DNA of 64,000 nucleotides, from the NCBI GenBank assembly GCA_015709595.1, contig CP054178.1, positions 1-64,000 on the forward strand, given 5' to 3'. The translations under genes and the position numbers were made by a program. Below are positions 55,325-64,000 of this stretch, one piece after another (positions within the stretch are counted from its first letter, which is position 1; each line of letters opens with the position of its first letter). Below the pieces are notes generated by a model. The model ran no database searches, was not told where the DNA came from, and worked only from the letters and a program-made list of their open reading frames with translations. The DNA comes from Phycisphaeraceae bacterium (lineage in GTDB: Bacteria; Planctomycetota; Phycisphaerae; Phycisphaerales; SM1A02).

Positions 55325-57157
55325 CTACGAACCCTTGACCGTGGCGCGCACCTGGGCGGCCATCTGGTTCTGCCCGGCTTCCTCCAGCTTGCCCGCGTAG
55401 AGCATGCCGACGCGGTACCAGTTGCTCTGCACCGCGAACTGCCCCGCCATGTCCTCGGGCCGTTGAATCGACTGCCAGGCGGCGGCATAGAGCGCGGGGA
55501 CTTCCGCGGCGCGGTTGGAGTCGCGCAGCAGTTTCTCCGCCTTGGCCAGGGCGGTGATGACGAACGGACCCGCGTTGGCGTAGCGGCGGATGACATCCAG
55601 GTAACAGTCGCCGGCGCGGTTGACCTCGCCGCGCTTCTCCCACATCTCGGCCTGCTTCATGCGCACCTCGGCGGCCAGGTCGTGCCGCCCCTGGTAGGAG
55701 CGGAAGACATTGTTCCAGAGCGTGTCCTGCTCCTTCACATCCTCCACGCTTTCGATCATGGGGATGAGGATGGAGAGCGAGAAGTCGGGGAAGCGCTGGC
55801 CGCACAGGCGGTCGAGCACGCCCGCCCAGGTCTTCTTGTCGTCGAGCGAAAGAAGGCCGTCAGCGGCCATCCCGCGCAGCAGGAACCATCCATCCGCGTA
55901 CCCCGGGCTGGCCTTGAGCCCCGCTTCCAGGAGGGCGAGCTGGTCCTTGACGACGGTTGAGCGGATCGGCCTGGGAGCGCGTCCGCCGGGCGGAGGCGAG
56001 AGCGGGCGCGGATCGAACGAGGCCTTGTCCCGTGACAGCCCGTTCAGCCGCGCGGCTGCGTCAACGAAGGCGGCGGCGGTGCAGCGATCCTCCGGCCTGC
56101 TCAGGGCGAAGGCCGCGAGCAGGGCCACCTGGCTGTCATTGACGGGACGCCGGATCTGCGGATCGAAGACCAGGCCCTTGAGCCCGATGTAGGCGTCATA
56201 GCGTCCCGTCTCGAAGTTCCACCACGCCTGTCTCTTGTCCGCCTGCAGGAAGCCCACCCACGCGTGGCTCACGTCAGCCCCCACGCCGATGGTGTAGGCG
56301 GTGGGGACGCCGATGGCCTTGCCCACGGTGACGGCGTAGTAGGCCTGATCGGCGCAGACGCCGCCGTAGCGCAGAATGTTGGGCAGGTTCCACCCCGCCT
56401 GCGTGCTCTTCTTGGGCGCGCCGGTGCGGTAGTGGTCGTAGTCGTACTGAATGTCGAAGAAAAGCGAGCCCACGGCGGGGTGGCCGGCGTACTTGGCGGC
56501 GGCCCAGTGCAACTCCTCGATGGAGGCCGTAGCGTCCACCACGTAGATCAGCAGTTCGGCGGGCACGCCTGTCAGGCCGAACGTCATGCGCTTCTCATTG
56601 GCGAGGAAGAAGTCGAAGAGCGCGATGGGGTCGGGCGCGGAGACGACATTCTCGTTGTAGTTGCGCCGGAGCGGCCGGTCATGCACCACGCAGATGGCCG
56701 CCGCGAGGTTGGCGTACTTCTCCACGCGATCGCCTCGCTCCTGGCGGAAGCGGTCCACCAGCGCGTAGACCTCCTTCATCTTCTCCTGGTCCGGCCTGGC
56801 GGCGAAGGCCAGCGCCCGCGCGAAGGTCGGGTTGTCCCTGAGGAACGTGATCGTGTCGATGGGCCACTGGAGATCGGCCGCCTTGAGCTGACGCACCAGT
56901 CGCAGGTGACAGGCCGTCTCGCGGAAGGCCTCGACCTCGCGGATGGCGGCGTAGCCGATGAGCGAGTCGAAGAGAGCCGCCAGTTCCGTCTCCGCGCGCT
57001 CCAGATCGCCGGTCCTGACCAGGTCATCCATGACGGCGGCGGTGCGCTGCGTCACCACATCCCGGGGCCGACCCTGCGCCACCGCGGGTGAAGTGAGGCC
57101 CCCCGCGACGGCCAGAATCATCGCGGTGACCGTCGAACGATGAATGAGTCCCGTCAC
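55325..57157 (-). CDS. Exported transglutaminase-like protein with helical repeats
   Basis: A 610-residue protein. A signal peptide (VTAMILAVAGGLTSPAVA) is followed by a helical region, a transglutaminase-like core with Cys in YGGVCADQAYY and His in DVSHAWVGF, and a C-terminal region of TPR-like helical repeats (GDCYLDVIRRYANAGPF). The Cys-His pair indicates a papain-like fold; protease or transglutaminase activity cannot be told apart. The GTG at 57157 is chosen because GGGAG lies seven bases upstream; an earlier in-frame start at 57196 lacks one. Confidence 0.78.
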   Translation of the reverse strand: MTGLIHRSTVTAMILAVAGGLTSPAVAQGRPRDVVTQRTAAVMDDLVRTGDLERAETELAALFDSLIGYAAIREVEAFRETACHLRLVRQLKAADLQWPIDTITFLRDNPTFARALAFAARPDQEKMKEVYALVDRFRQERGDRVEKYANLAAAICVVHDRPLRRNYNENVVSAPDPIALFDFFLANEKRMTFGLTGVPAELLIYVVDATASIEELHWAAAKYAGHPAVGSLFFDIQYDYDHYRTGAPKKSTQAGWNLPNILRYGGVCADQAYYAVTVGKAIGVPTAYTIGVGADVSHAWVGFLQADKRQAWWNFETGRYDAYIGLKGLVFDPQIRRPVNDSQVALLAAFALSRPEDRCTAAAFVDAAARLNGLSRDKASFDPRPLSPPPGGRAPRPIRSTVVKDQLALLEAGLKASPGYADGWFLLRGMAADGLLSLDDKKTWAGVLDRLCGQRFPDFSLSILIPMIESVEDVKEQDTLWNNVFRSYQGRHDLAAEVRMKQAEMWEKRGEVNRAGDCYLDVIRRYANAGPFVITALAKAEKLLRDSNRAAEVPALYAAAWQSIQRPEDMAGQFAVQSNWYRVGMLYAGKLEEAGQNQMAAQVRATVKGS

Positions 57158-57239
57158 GAGAAGACTCCCTGAAAACCGGCCCCCGGACCTCCGCACGCCT
57201 GTTCATGCCCGGGCATCGGGCCACCCGCAGCCAGCGTAC

Positions 57240-57902
57240 TCACTCGCCGTGATCTTCGGAAGGCGCTTGCGGGTGCGAATCGTGGGCGTCGCGGTGGGGT
57301 TGATAGGGCATTGGCACGACGGTGGAAGCCCCCCACGATCGGTCGCCGGCGATGGGCCCCTGCAATGGGTCGTGGAAGAGCCAGTGCCCGCCGTTGGGCC
57401 ACCCTCGCGGGCGGGCGGCGACGCCGTCGGGCGCCGATTCCGCCTCGCGCAGAAAGGCCCGCTCATCCAGCAGGATGCGCATCTCGCCCGCCGCCGTCCC
57501 GATCGTGAGGGCGATCAGCACGATGATCGTGAAGCGCTTCACCGTGGGCCACCCGACCCGGTAGGGAGGCGGCTCGGTCCAGGTGACGCCGCACTCCGGG
57601 CAGACGGCTGACGCCGCCCCGGTTCGGGAGTACCCGCAGCCGGGGCATCGGTTGGACCGCCAGCGACGGATCGGGCGCAGGTGCTTCTGCCAGATGTCCG
57701 GCAGATCCACGATCCAGTAGACCCAGATGAAGGGAATCATCATCACCGTGGTCACGACGATGCCCAGCAGGAGCACGCCGACATCGAATCCGAAGGTCCG
57801 CGCCAGGCACCGCGCGGTCGTGTATACGAAAAAGGCGTGAGCGCAGAGCGCCGCGGTGACAGCGATTCGCACCAGCACCGGGAGAGGAATGGGCACGGTC
57901 AA
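57240..57902 (-). CDS. Membrane protein with zinc ribbon
   Basis: A 220-residue protein. Two N-terminal membrane spans (AVTAALCAHAFFVYTTARC and GVLLLGIVVTTVMMIPFIWV) are followed by a four-cysteine ribbon (CPGCGYSRTG then CPECGVTW), a further span (FTIIVLIALTIGTAAG) and a polar tail. The ribbon between membrane segments is a frequent architecture in planctomycete genomes; function unknown. The start (TTG 57902 or GTG 57896) is unsure. Confidence 0.65.
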   Translation of the reverse strand: MTVPIPLPVLVRIAVTAALCAHAFFVYTTARCLARTFGFDVGVLLLGIVVTTVMMIPFIWVYWIVDLPDIWQKHLRPIRRWRSNRCPGCGYSRTGAASAVCPECGVTWTEPPPYRVGWPTVKRFTIIVLIALTIGTAAGEMRILLDERAFLREAESAPDGVAARPRGWPNGGHWLFHDPLQGPIAGDRSWGASTVVPMPYQPHRDAHDSHPQAPSEDHGE

Positions 57903-57966
57903 TCGTAGGGACGGGCCGAATCGGGGATGCGGTGAACCGCGGCGATCACAGGGCGATCATGGCCCG

Positions 57967-60075
57967 CTACCGGGTGAAGCCGTATTCCCGCCACCGTTGT
58001 TCGACGCGCTGGCGAATGGCGGCGTCCATGTCGAGAATCGGGGGATAGTCGCGCGTCGGCTCGCCATTGGCCGCCTCCCCCCGCAACTTGGTCGTCGCGT
58101 CGAAACCGATGCGCCCGGTGGGGCGGCCTTCCTTCAGTTCCACGACGCGATCACGTCCCGGATCGGCGTTGGCGCAGAGCAGGAAGAACACCCGCTCCCA
58201 GTTGTCGAGATCGGTTCCCGCGTCCACGGCGACAACGAACGCCGCGCCGGGCGACGGAATGACGCGCCACGCCTGCTCGATCGCCCGCCGACCGTCACCC
58301 GGTCCGCGCTTGGGCGCGGCCAGGAAGACCAGCCGCCCCAAGCCGAAGTCGGGCGCGACCGCGGCGCGATCGGCGCCAAGATGTTGCGCGACTTCCTTCG
58401 CGCCGCCCGCGGGCCGGGAAGGCGGCTCAATTCCCATCCCCCCCACTTCCTCGCCGGTCATGCGGCGCGTGGCGTCAAAGCCGATCTTCGTGCCCGCACC
58501 CAAGCGCGGGGCGGCGTGGTCGAGAATGTCCAGCGGGCCGTTCACCATCTCCGCGTCGCGCGTGAAATGACAGTGCTCGAACATGGCCCGCAGCACCGCC
58601 TGCTCGTCGTGCACGTTCACGTCATCGTCCACCACCACGATCATCTTGGTCCACGCCATCTGGCCCGCGCCCCAGATGGCGTGCATCACCCGCCGCGCCT
58701 GCAGCGGGTACTGCTTGCGAATCTTCACGAAGGCGCCGTTGTGGAAGCAGCCGAACATCGGCAGGTGATAGTCCTCGATGTCGTGAATGAGCGTGCGCAG
58801 AAGCGGCAGGAAGATGCGCTCCGTGGCCTTGCCCATAGCGTAATCTTCCTGCGGCGGCAGCCCGACGATGGTGGCCGGGAAGATCGCCTCGCGCCGGTGC
58901 GTCACCGCGGTGACCTCGACGATCGGGTAGCGGTCGGGCAGGGAATAGAACCCCGTGTGGTCGCCGAACGGCCCTTCGAACGCCGCGCCGGGGCCGAGAT
59001 CATCTGGTGATGTGGCGATTTGGTGACTTGGCGATCCGGATTCCCTCGATCCCTCGACGCCTTGATCCCTTGATGCCTTCCTCGGCGGAACCCACCCGAT
59101 TCCGCCGCACTCGGTGCTCACCCAGCCCTCGATCACGATCTCACTGTTGGCGGGCACCCACAGAGGCACGGTCCTGGCCCGCACCAGCGGAATGCCGCGC
59201 CCGTTGAGGAAGCCCGCCATGAGCAGTTCGCTCAGCCCCGGCGGCAGCGGACTCGTGGCGGCGTAGGGCAGCACCGACTCGCCGCCGAAGCAGATGGCGA
59301 TGGGCATGCGCTTCTCGCCCGCGCGCTTCCACGAGCGCCAGTGCGCCGCCCCGTCGTGGTGCATGTGCCAGTGCATCACGAGATGCGTGGCGTCGACCAG
59401 CTGCGCCCGGTACATGCCGATGTTGTGGCTGGCGGGCTTGGGGGCGTTGCGGTCATCGTGATGGATCGTGTGCATGCCCGCGAAGGTGATGTACCGCCCC
59501 TTGCCGGCGGCGGTGCGGGACTGCTCCGGCGTCATGTCGTAGCCCACCGCGACGGGATCGCCATCGAGCGGCCAGCACTTGATCAGCGGCAGCCGCGTCA
59601 GGTCCACCTCGCCCCGGCTGGAGAGTTTCACGACTTCCTGGCACACGCCCCGCCGCACGCGCCTGGGCGGGATGCGCAGCAGGGGCAGGAACTCCCGCGC
59701 CTTGGCGATCATGTCGCGCAGCCCCGAGGGCGGCTGCGGCCTGGTGAGCGAGGCGATTCGTCGGGCGATGGCCTCGAAGCCGCCCGATTGATCCACCCCC
59801 AGCGCCATCTCCATCCGCCGGTACGATCCGAACACGTTGATCGCCAGCGGGAAGTCGCAGTCCTCGACGTGCTCGAAGAGCAGGGCCTTGCCGCCAAACC
59901 CGGCGTGATCGGGGTCAAACGCGCGGGCCGATGCGCTCTCGCGGGCGCAGGGGGATTTGCTCACGCGGTCGGCGATCTCGGTGATCTCCAGCATGGGCGA
60001 AACCGGCACGCGGACGCGGTGCAGTTCACCCGCCCGGTCCAGTTCCTCGATGAAGTCGCGCAGCGTGGGCTTCAT
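57967..60075 (-). CDS. UbiD family decarboxylase with repeat-derived insertion
   Basis: A 702-residue prenylated-FMN-dependent decarboxylase of the UbiD family, for quinone or aromatic acid metabolism. NVFGSYRRME near residue 85 and NIGMYRAQLVDATHLVMHWH are cofactor and substrate segments; EGPFGDHTGFYSLPDRYP carries the Glu/Asp catalytic region. Two oddities: residues about 330-355 are encoded by a dispersed-repeat sequence inserted in frame (see 59005-59085), and the C-terminus runs about 150 residues past the usual core. The partner UbiX is not in the window. Confidence 0.85.
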   Translation of the reverse strand: MKPTLRDFIEELDRAGELHRVRVPVSPMLEITEIADRVSKSPCARESASARAFDPDHAGFGGKALLFEHVEDCDFPLAINVFGSYRRMEMALGVDQSGGFEAIARRIASLTRPQPPSGLRDMIAKAREFLPLLRIPPRRVRRGVCQEVVKLSSRGEVDLTRLPLIKCWPLDGDPVAVGYDMTPEQSRTAAGKGRYITFAGMHTIHHDDRNAPKPASHNIGMYRAQLVDATHLVMHWHMHHDGAAHWRSWKRAGEKRMPIAICFGGESVLPYAATSPLPPGLSELLMAGFLNGRGIPLVRARTVPLWVPANSEIVIEGWVSTECGGIGWVPPRKASRDQGVEGSRESGSPSHQIATSPDDLGPGAAFEGPFGDHTGFYSLPDRYPIVEVTAVTHRREAIFPATIVGLPPQEDYAMGKATERIFLPLLRTLIHDIEDYHLPMFGCFHNGAFVKIRKQYPLQARRVMHAIWGAGQMAWTKMIVVVDDDVNVHDEQAVLRAMFEHCHFTRDAEMVNGPLDILDHAAPRLGAGTKIGFDATRRMTGEEVGGMGIEPPSRPAGGAKEVAQHLGADRAAVAPDFGLGRLVFLAAPKRGPGDGRRAIEQAWRVIPSPGAAFVVAVDAGTDLDNWERVFFLLCANADPGRDRVVELKEGRPTGRIGFDATTKLRGEAANGEPTRDYPPILDMDAAIRQRVEQRWREYGFTR
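59005..59085. repeat. Dispersed-repeat insertion inside the UbiD gene
   Basis: The DNA here is low-complexity and locally repetitive (TGGTGATGTGGCGATTTGGTGA, and the near-duplicate CTCGATCCCTCGACGCC / CTTGATCCCTTGATGCC). In the UbiD frame it encodes a polar stretch (SPSHQIATSPDD) unlike the surrounding conserved enzyme. Similar text is common in interspersed repeats of many genomes. Confidence 0.55.
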
Positions 60076-60359
60076 GCGGGGAGTGTAGAAGCTATCCCAA
60101 AACCCGGATTCACCGCAGAACCGCAAAACCGCAGAGATCGCATCGAGAACACACGCGGAATTGCAGCACCGCACCACCTGCTGCTGTACGGTTGTGCGGC
60201 AGAGTCCCTTTCGAGGTCTTGAGATAAGTTCCAGCGTCAGGGTGCTCATTGTCCGCGCCTGAAGCATTCATCCTTTCCATCCGTGGACTCCCAGCCGCCC
60301 CGCCCGAAACACAAACCCCCGTTTTCCGATACACTCGTCCGCACCGCAGGAGATTCCTC

Positions 60360-61385
60360 GTGGCGACGGACAGCGGGTCATTCGTCATCGACCTCCACCA
60401 CGTGGAGAAGGTCTACCGGGGCAGGGTGCGCGCCCTGGCGGGCATCGAGATGCGCGTCCATCCCGGCGAGATCTTTGGGCTGCTGGGGCCGAACGGGGCC
60501 GGCAAATCCACGCTGGTCAAGATCATGATGACCGTCGTCCGCCCCACGCGGGCTGCGGGCACGCTGCTGGGCCGTCCCATCGGCCACAAGGGGACGCTGG
60601 CGAAGGTGGGTTATCTGCCCGAGCATCACCGCTTCCCCCGATACCTCACCGGGCGGCAGGTGCTGGATTTCTACGGCGCGCTGGCCAAGGTCGGCCGCGC
60701 CCAGCGTCGCAGCCGGGCCGATCACCTGCTCGAACTGGTGGGCATGAAGGACTGGCAGCACAAGAAGATCTCCGCCTATTCCAAGGGCATGATGCAGCGC
60801 GTGGGGCTGGCCCAGGCGCTCATCAACGACCCCAAGCTCGTCCTGCTGGATGAGCCCACGGATGGCGTCGATCCCGTGGGCCGCCGCGAAATCCGCGACC
60901 TGCTGGTCCGGCTGCGCGGCGAGGGCAAGACCATCTTCCTCAACAGCCACCTGCTCTCGGAACTGGAGATGGTCTGCGACCGCGTGGCCATCCTTGTGCA
61001 GGGCAAGGTGGTGCAGCAGGGCACGCTGGATGAGTTGACGCGCGACAGCCAGCGCTACGAGATCGTCATCCACGGCGAGGTGCCCGAGCGCCTGCGCGGC
61101 CACAAGCGGATCGATGTGCGCCCCGGCGACAACGGCCGCAGCACCCTCATCATCCACGGGGCCGACCCGGAGCCGGTGCAGCCGATCATCGACCAGCTGC
61201 GCATCGACGAGGTGACGATCGTTTCGATCCGTCCGGTGCGCGAGTCGCTGGAGGACCTGTTCATGCGGGCGGTGATCGACCCGGCGACGGGCAAGGCGCA
61301 CAAACCGGGGGCGGCGGCCCCCACAAGCGCCCCCCCCACAAGCGCCCCGCCCACAAGCGCGCCTTCTGCGGGAGGCGCCGCATGA
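60360..61385 (+). CDS. ABC transporter ATP-binding protein
   Basis: A 341-residue ATPase subunit. Walker A GPNGAGKST, signature YSKGMMQRV (in place of LSGGQ), Walker B LVLLDEPTDGVDP and the switch His (LNSHLLSE) are all present. After residue 230 comes a C-terminal regulatory-type domain and a tail with a threefold repeat of PTSAP. The GTG at 60360 has AGGAG upstream. It pairs with the permease that overlaps its stop as ATGA and probably exports or processes an unknown substrate. Confidence 0.9.
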   Translation: MATDSGSFVIDLHHVEKVYRGRVRALAGIEMRVHPGEIFGLLGPNGAGKSTLVKIMMTVVRPTRAAGTLLGRPIGHKGTLAKVGYLPEHHRFPRYLTGRQVLDFYGALAKVGRAQRRSRADHLLELVGMKDWQHKKISAYSKGMMQRVGLAQALINDPKLVLLDEPTDGVDPVGRREIRDLLVRLRGEGKTIFLNSHLLSELEMVCDRVAILVQGKVVQQGTLDELTRDSQRYEIVIHGEVPERLRGHKRIDVRPGDNGRSTLIIHGADPEPVQPIIDQLRIDEVTIVSIRPVRESLEDLFMRAVIDPATGKAHKPGAAAPTSAPPTSAPPTSAPSAGGAA

Positions 61386-62533
61386 TCCAGTTCACCGCCA
61401 TGCTGGCCGACGCCTATCGAGAGCTCAACTCCAAGAAGCTCTTCTGGGTCACGCTCGTGCTGTCCGGGCTGTTCGTGGCCGTGTACGGGTCGATCGGCTT
61501 CGATCCGTCGGGGCTGTCGATGCTGTACGGCGCGTGGCATATCGAGAGCGAGTTCATCAACAGCGAGACGCGCTGGTCGCGCGCCCTGTACCTCGGCATC
61601 TTCTCCGACTTCGTGGTCAACCTGTGGCTGGCCTGGATCGCCATCATCCTGGCGCTGATCTCCACCACTACGATCTTCCCGGATTTCATGGCCGGCGGCG
61701 CCATCGACCTGATGCTGTCCAAGCCCATCGGGCGGCTTCGGCTCTTCGCGTTCAAGTACATCACCGGGCTGCTCTTCGTGCTGCTGCAGATGCTGGTGTT
61801 CTGCACCGGCGTCTTTCTGTGCGTGGGGGTGCGTCTGGGCGAGTGGAACTGGCTGATCTTCGCCGCCGTGCCCATGGTGACGCTGGTGTTCAGCTACCTG
61901 TTCGCGTTCAACACGCTGGTGGCGGTGGTCACGCGCTCCGCGCTGGCGGCCCTGCTGCTGACGCTGCTGTTCTGGTTCGGGCTGTGGACGATCCAGACCG
62001 CGGAGGGATCGCTCTTCCAGTTCCGCCTGCTGGCGCAGGTGGAGGCCGAGGAGGCGCAGCAGCGCGTGGACACCTGGAATCAGTCCCTTGCCGCGCTCGA
62101 CGCCGCCAGCACTCCGGCGGATGACCCGCGCCGGGCCACGCTCACGGCGTCGCGCGACCAGGAACAGGCGGCCCTCGACGACGCCCGTCGCATCGAGTCG
62201 CGCCTGATCGCGTGGCATACGCCCATCCGCTGGGTGCTCAATACCCTGCCCAAGACGCAGGAAACCACCGGGCTGGTCTCGCGCTGGCTCAAGGATAAGG
62301 ACGGCTACAGCATCCTCGCCATGCTGCGGGGCGACATGACGATGGGAACCGGCGATGCCGGACGCGGCAGCGGGAGCGGCTTTGGCAACCGTCGTCAGGA
62401 AGCGGAGGTCTCGCGCCGCATGGAGGCCGCGCTCGACGCCCGGTCGCCCTGGATGATCGTCGGTTCGTCCGTGGCGTTTGAAGTGGTGCTGCTGTTGCTG
62501 GCCGCGTGGGTCTTCTGCCGACGCGATTACTGA
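61382..62533 (+). CDS. ABC transporter permease
   Basis: A 383-residue protein of the ABC-2-like type with about six membrane spans (for example LWLAWIAIILALISTTTIF and YITGLLFVLLQMLVFCTGVF) and a helical soluble loop between residues 220 and 280. The ATG overlaps the ATPase stop by four bases. Substrate unknown; rsmH follows directly. Confidence 0.85.
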   Translation: MIQFTAMLADAYRELNSKKLFWVTLVLSGLFVAVYGSIGFDPSGLSMLYGAWHIESEFINSETRWSRALYLGIFSDFVVNLWLAWIAIILALISTTTIFPDFMAGGAIDLMLSKPIGRLRLFAFKYITGLLFVLLQMLVFCTGVFLCVGVRLGEWNWLIFAAVPMVTLVFSYLFAFNTLVAVVTRSALAALLLTLLFWFGLWTIQTAEGSLFQFRLLAQVEAEEAQQRVDTWNQSLAALDAASTPADDPRRATLTASRDQEQAALDDARRIESRLIAWHTPIRWVLNTLPKTQETTGLVSRWLKDKDGYSILAMLRGDMTMGTGDAGRGSGSGFGNRRQEAEVSRRMEAALDARSPWMIVGSSVAFEVVLLLLAAWVFCRRDY

Positions 62534-62537
62534 GACG

Positions 62538-63617
62538 ATGCGGGCCGCGCCGGGCCGTGGAGGGGTTCTGCGGATATCGTCCATCGTGCGTGATCCTCAT
62601 TCCGAGCAGCCCGTCAACACGGGCGACCCGGCATCCCGGCTGCATCACACCCCCGTCCTCATGGCGCAGGTTCTGCGCCTGCTTGACCCGCGGCCGGGCG
62701 ACACGGTGGTGGACTGCACCGCCGGACGGGGCGGGCACGCGGCGGCCCTGGCGGCTCGCATCACGGGGGAGGCAGCTCACGCGGTGGGAACGACATCGAG
62801 CGCCGCGGCGCCACCCGCCGGGCGCCTCCTGTTGGTCGATCTTGACGCCGACAACCTCGCCTTCGCGGCTCAGCGCGTGCGCCGAGAGGTTCCTGACGTC
62901 ACGGTCGAAACACTGCATGCCTCGTTCGCGGGAGCGCCTGAACACGTGAAGCGGCTCGGCTGGCGGGCGGACGTGGTGCTGGCGGATCTCGGCTTCGCCA
63001 GCACGCAGATGGACGACCCGGCGCGGGGGTTCAGCTTCCGCGCGGATGGGCCGTTGGACATGCGCTTCGACCGCACGCGCGGCATCTCTGCCGCGGAATG
63101 GCTGGCGCGGGCCGGCGAGGCGGAAATTGCCGACGTGATCTACCACCTCGGCGAAGACCCGTACGCCCGCCGAATCGCTCGAAAACTTGCACAGAGTCGG
63201 CTGCGGGAGTCGATTGACACTACCACGGCGCTGGCGCGGCTGGTGAGGGAGGCGTATGGCCCGAGGGCACGAACCTCGCGAGTCGATCCGGCGACGCGGA
63301 CGTTCATGGCGCTGCGAATCCTGGTGAATGACGAACTCGCCTCGCTGCAGTCGCTGCTGCGCTCCATCGAGGAATCAGCCGCGGTCGGGGGCGACTCGTG
63401 GCTGGCGACCGGGGCTCGCGTCGGCGTGATCTCGTTTCATTCGCTGGAGGACCGGCTGGTCAAGCAGTCCTTCAGCGGGCTGGTGAAGCGGTCGCTGGCT
63501 GAAGCCGTCACGCGGAAGCCGGTGACCGCGGAGGAATCGGAGGTCCGTGCGAACCCTCGGGCGCGCTCGGCCAAGTTGAGAGTCATTCGCGTGACCCACG
63601 GACTGGCGTCGCGCTGA
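62538..63617 (+). CDS. rsmH: 16S rRNA (cytosine-1402-N4)-methyltransferase
   Basis: About 359 residues. HHTPVLMAQVLRLLDPRPGD begins the conserved domain; VVDCTAGRGGHAAA is the SAM motif; ADLGFASTQMDDP and DPATRTFMALRILVNDEL are specific to RsmH (MraW). An Ala-rich insertion lies between the SAM motif and the next strand. RsmH often starts the division and cell wall cluster, but here it follows an ABC transporter and is followed by a membrane protein. The exact start is unsure (ATG 62538 or GTG 62586). Confidence 0.92.
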   Translation: MRAAPGRGGVLRISSIVRDPHSEQPVNTGDPASRLHHTPVLMAQVLRLLDPRPGDTVVDCTAGRGGHAAALAARITGEAAHAVGTTSSAAAPPAGRLLLVDLDADNLAFAAQRVRREVPDVTVETLHASFAGAPEHVKRLGWRADVVLADLGFASTQMDDPARGFSFRADGPLDMRFDRTRGISAAEWLARAGEAEIADVIYHLGEDPYARRIARKLAQSRLRESIDTTTALARLVREAYGPRARTSRVDPATRTFMALRILVNDELASLQSLLRSIEESAAVGGDSWLATGARVGVISFHSLEDRLVKQSFSGLVKRSLAEAVTRKPVTAEESEVRANPRARSAKLRVIRVTHGLASR

Positions 63618-63710
63618 CTGGCGGATAGGATGCGTCGATCCGAGTGGAGCCGGATCGCAGGTTCAGACAACGTCGCTCGTCACGGAGGTGGCCGGCGGCC
63701 GAACGCATGG

Positions 63711-64000
63711 ATGCTGTTCGACATGACCCGAGAGAACAAACTCGCCCTCATCATCGGTTTCGGTCTGGTCCTGGTGGTCGGCATTCTGGTGTCGGACCAC
63801 CTGTCGGCGGCCAATCGGCAGCAGAACGCCGCGCTGCAGGCGGAGGAGGCCTCGCTCACGCCCGGCCGGCTGGAGGACCACCGGCTGCTGACGCCCGACT
63901 ACGCCCCGATCGAGCGGCCGGAGGCGGAGGGTCTTCGTCTGCGCCCGGGTCCGATGGCGGGGAACCAGAGTCACCTGGGCGGGAGTGACGCAAGCGCCTC
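63711..64000 (+). CDS. Single-span membrane protein, cut by window edge
   Basis: About 96 residues are visible; the rest lies past base 64,000. A short N-terminus (MTRENK) precedes one membrane span (LALIIGFGLVLVVGILVSD) and then a polar, Pro/Glu-rich region. Proteins like this after rsmH in planctomycetes often carry LysM-type domains further on, but that part is not visible. The start is uncertain. Confidence 0.6.
   Translation, partial: MLFDMTRENKLALIIGFGLVLVVGILVSDHLSAANRQQNAALQAEEASLTPGRLEDHRLLTPDYAPIERPEAEGLRLRPGPMAGNQSHLGGSDASA

Overview
This window is high-GC (roughly two thirds G+C) bacterial chromosome. Gene content points to the Planctomycetota, probably a Phycisphaerae-like lineage. 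The clues are many small membrane proteins carrying zinc ribbons, a membrane-anchored protein right after rsmH, short dispersed repeats between and inside genes, frequent GTG/TTG starts with GGAG-type ribosome binding sites, and the mixed household gene order. That placement is inference. No rRNA and no CRISPR array is present.

Layout. 1-4,860: partial MFS transporter, tRNA-Arg(CCG), MazG-like pyrophosphohydrolase, trpA, moeA, fabI. 4,885-14,021: an integrated element of about 9.1 kb in the 3' end of tRNA-Arg(TCG), bounded by 49-bp direct repeats. All of its genes lie on the minus strand, mostly chained by 4-base stop/start overlaps. They run from HTH/excisionase-like genes near attR, through a PrimPol-type primase and a P4/D5-type SF3 helicase, to unknown small proteins and a tyrosine integrase beside the intact tRNA. 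No capsid, portal, terminase or conjugation gene is recognisable, so it resembles a phage satellite or integrative plasmid. 14,165-32,780: housekeeping and envelope genes (FHA coiled-coil protein, gcvT, rnc, rpmH, aroK, ligA, CYTH protein, uppP, ilvC, Fur-family regulator, PilZ protein, zinc-ribbon coiled-coil protein, cdsA, large secreted protein).

33,073-39,746: a nonulosonic (sialic/legionaminic-type) acid operon: a Maf-type glycosyltransferase fused to a nucleotidyltransferase-like and a cysteine-less radical-SAM/SPASM-like domain, then neuA-, neuB- and neuC-like genes. It probably makes a CMP-activated sugar and attaches it to flagellin or another surface protein. 39,899-44,100: HDOD protein, Lon-N-domain protein, membrane proteins, tRNA-Pro and a lone nuoA. 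44,242-45,010: a dense repeat field. 45,024-64,000: M28 peptidase, gcvP, lipoprotein methyltransferase, M19 dipeptidase, RdgC-like protein, class V aminotransferase, transglutaminase-like protein, UbiD decarboxylase, an ABC transporter pair, rsmH and a truncated membrane protein.

The two most notable systems are (i) the tRNA-integrated PrimPol/SF3-helicase element, with GTGAC repeat clusters on both sides of its replication genes and paired integrase-arm-like repeats at both ends, and (ii) the three-domain Maf fusion whose radical-SAM domain has lost all cluster cysteines.
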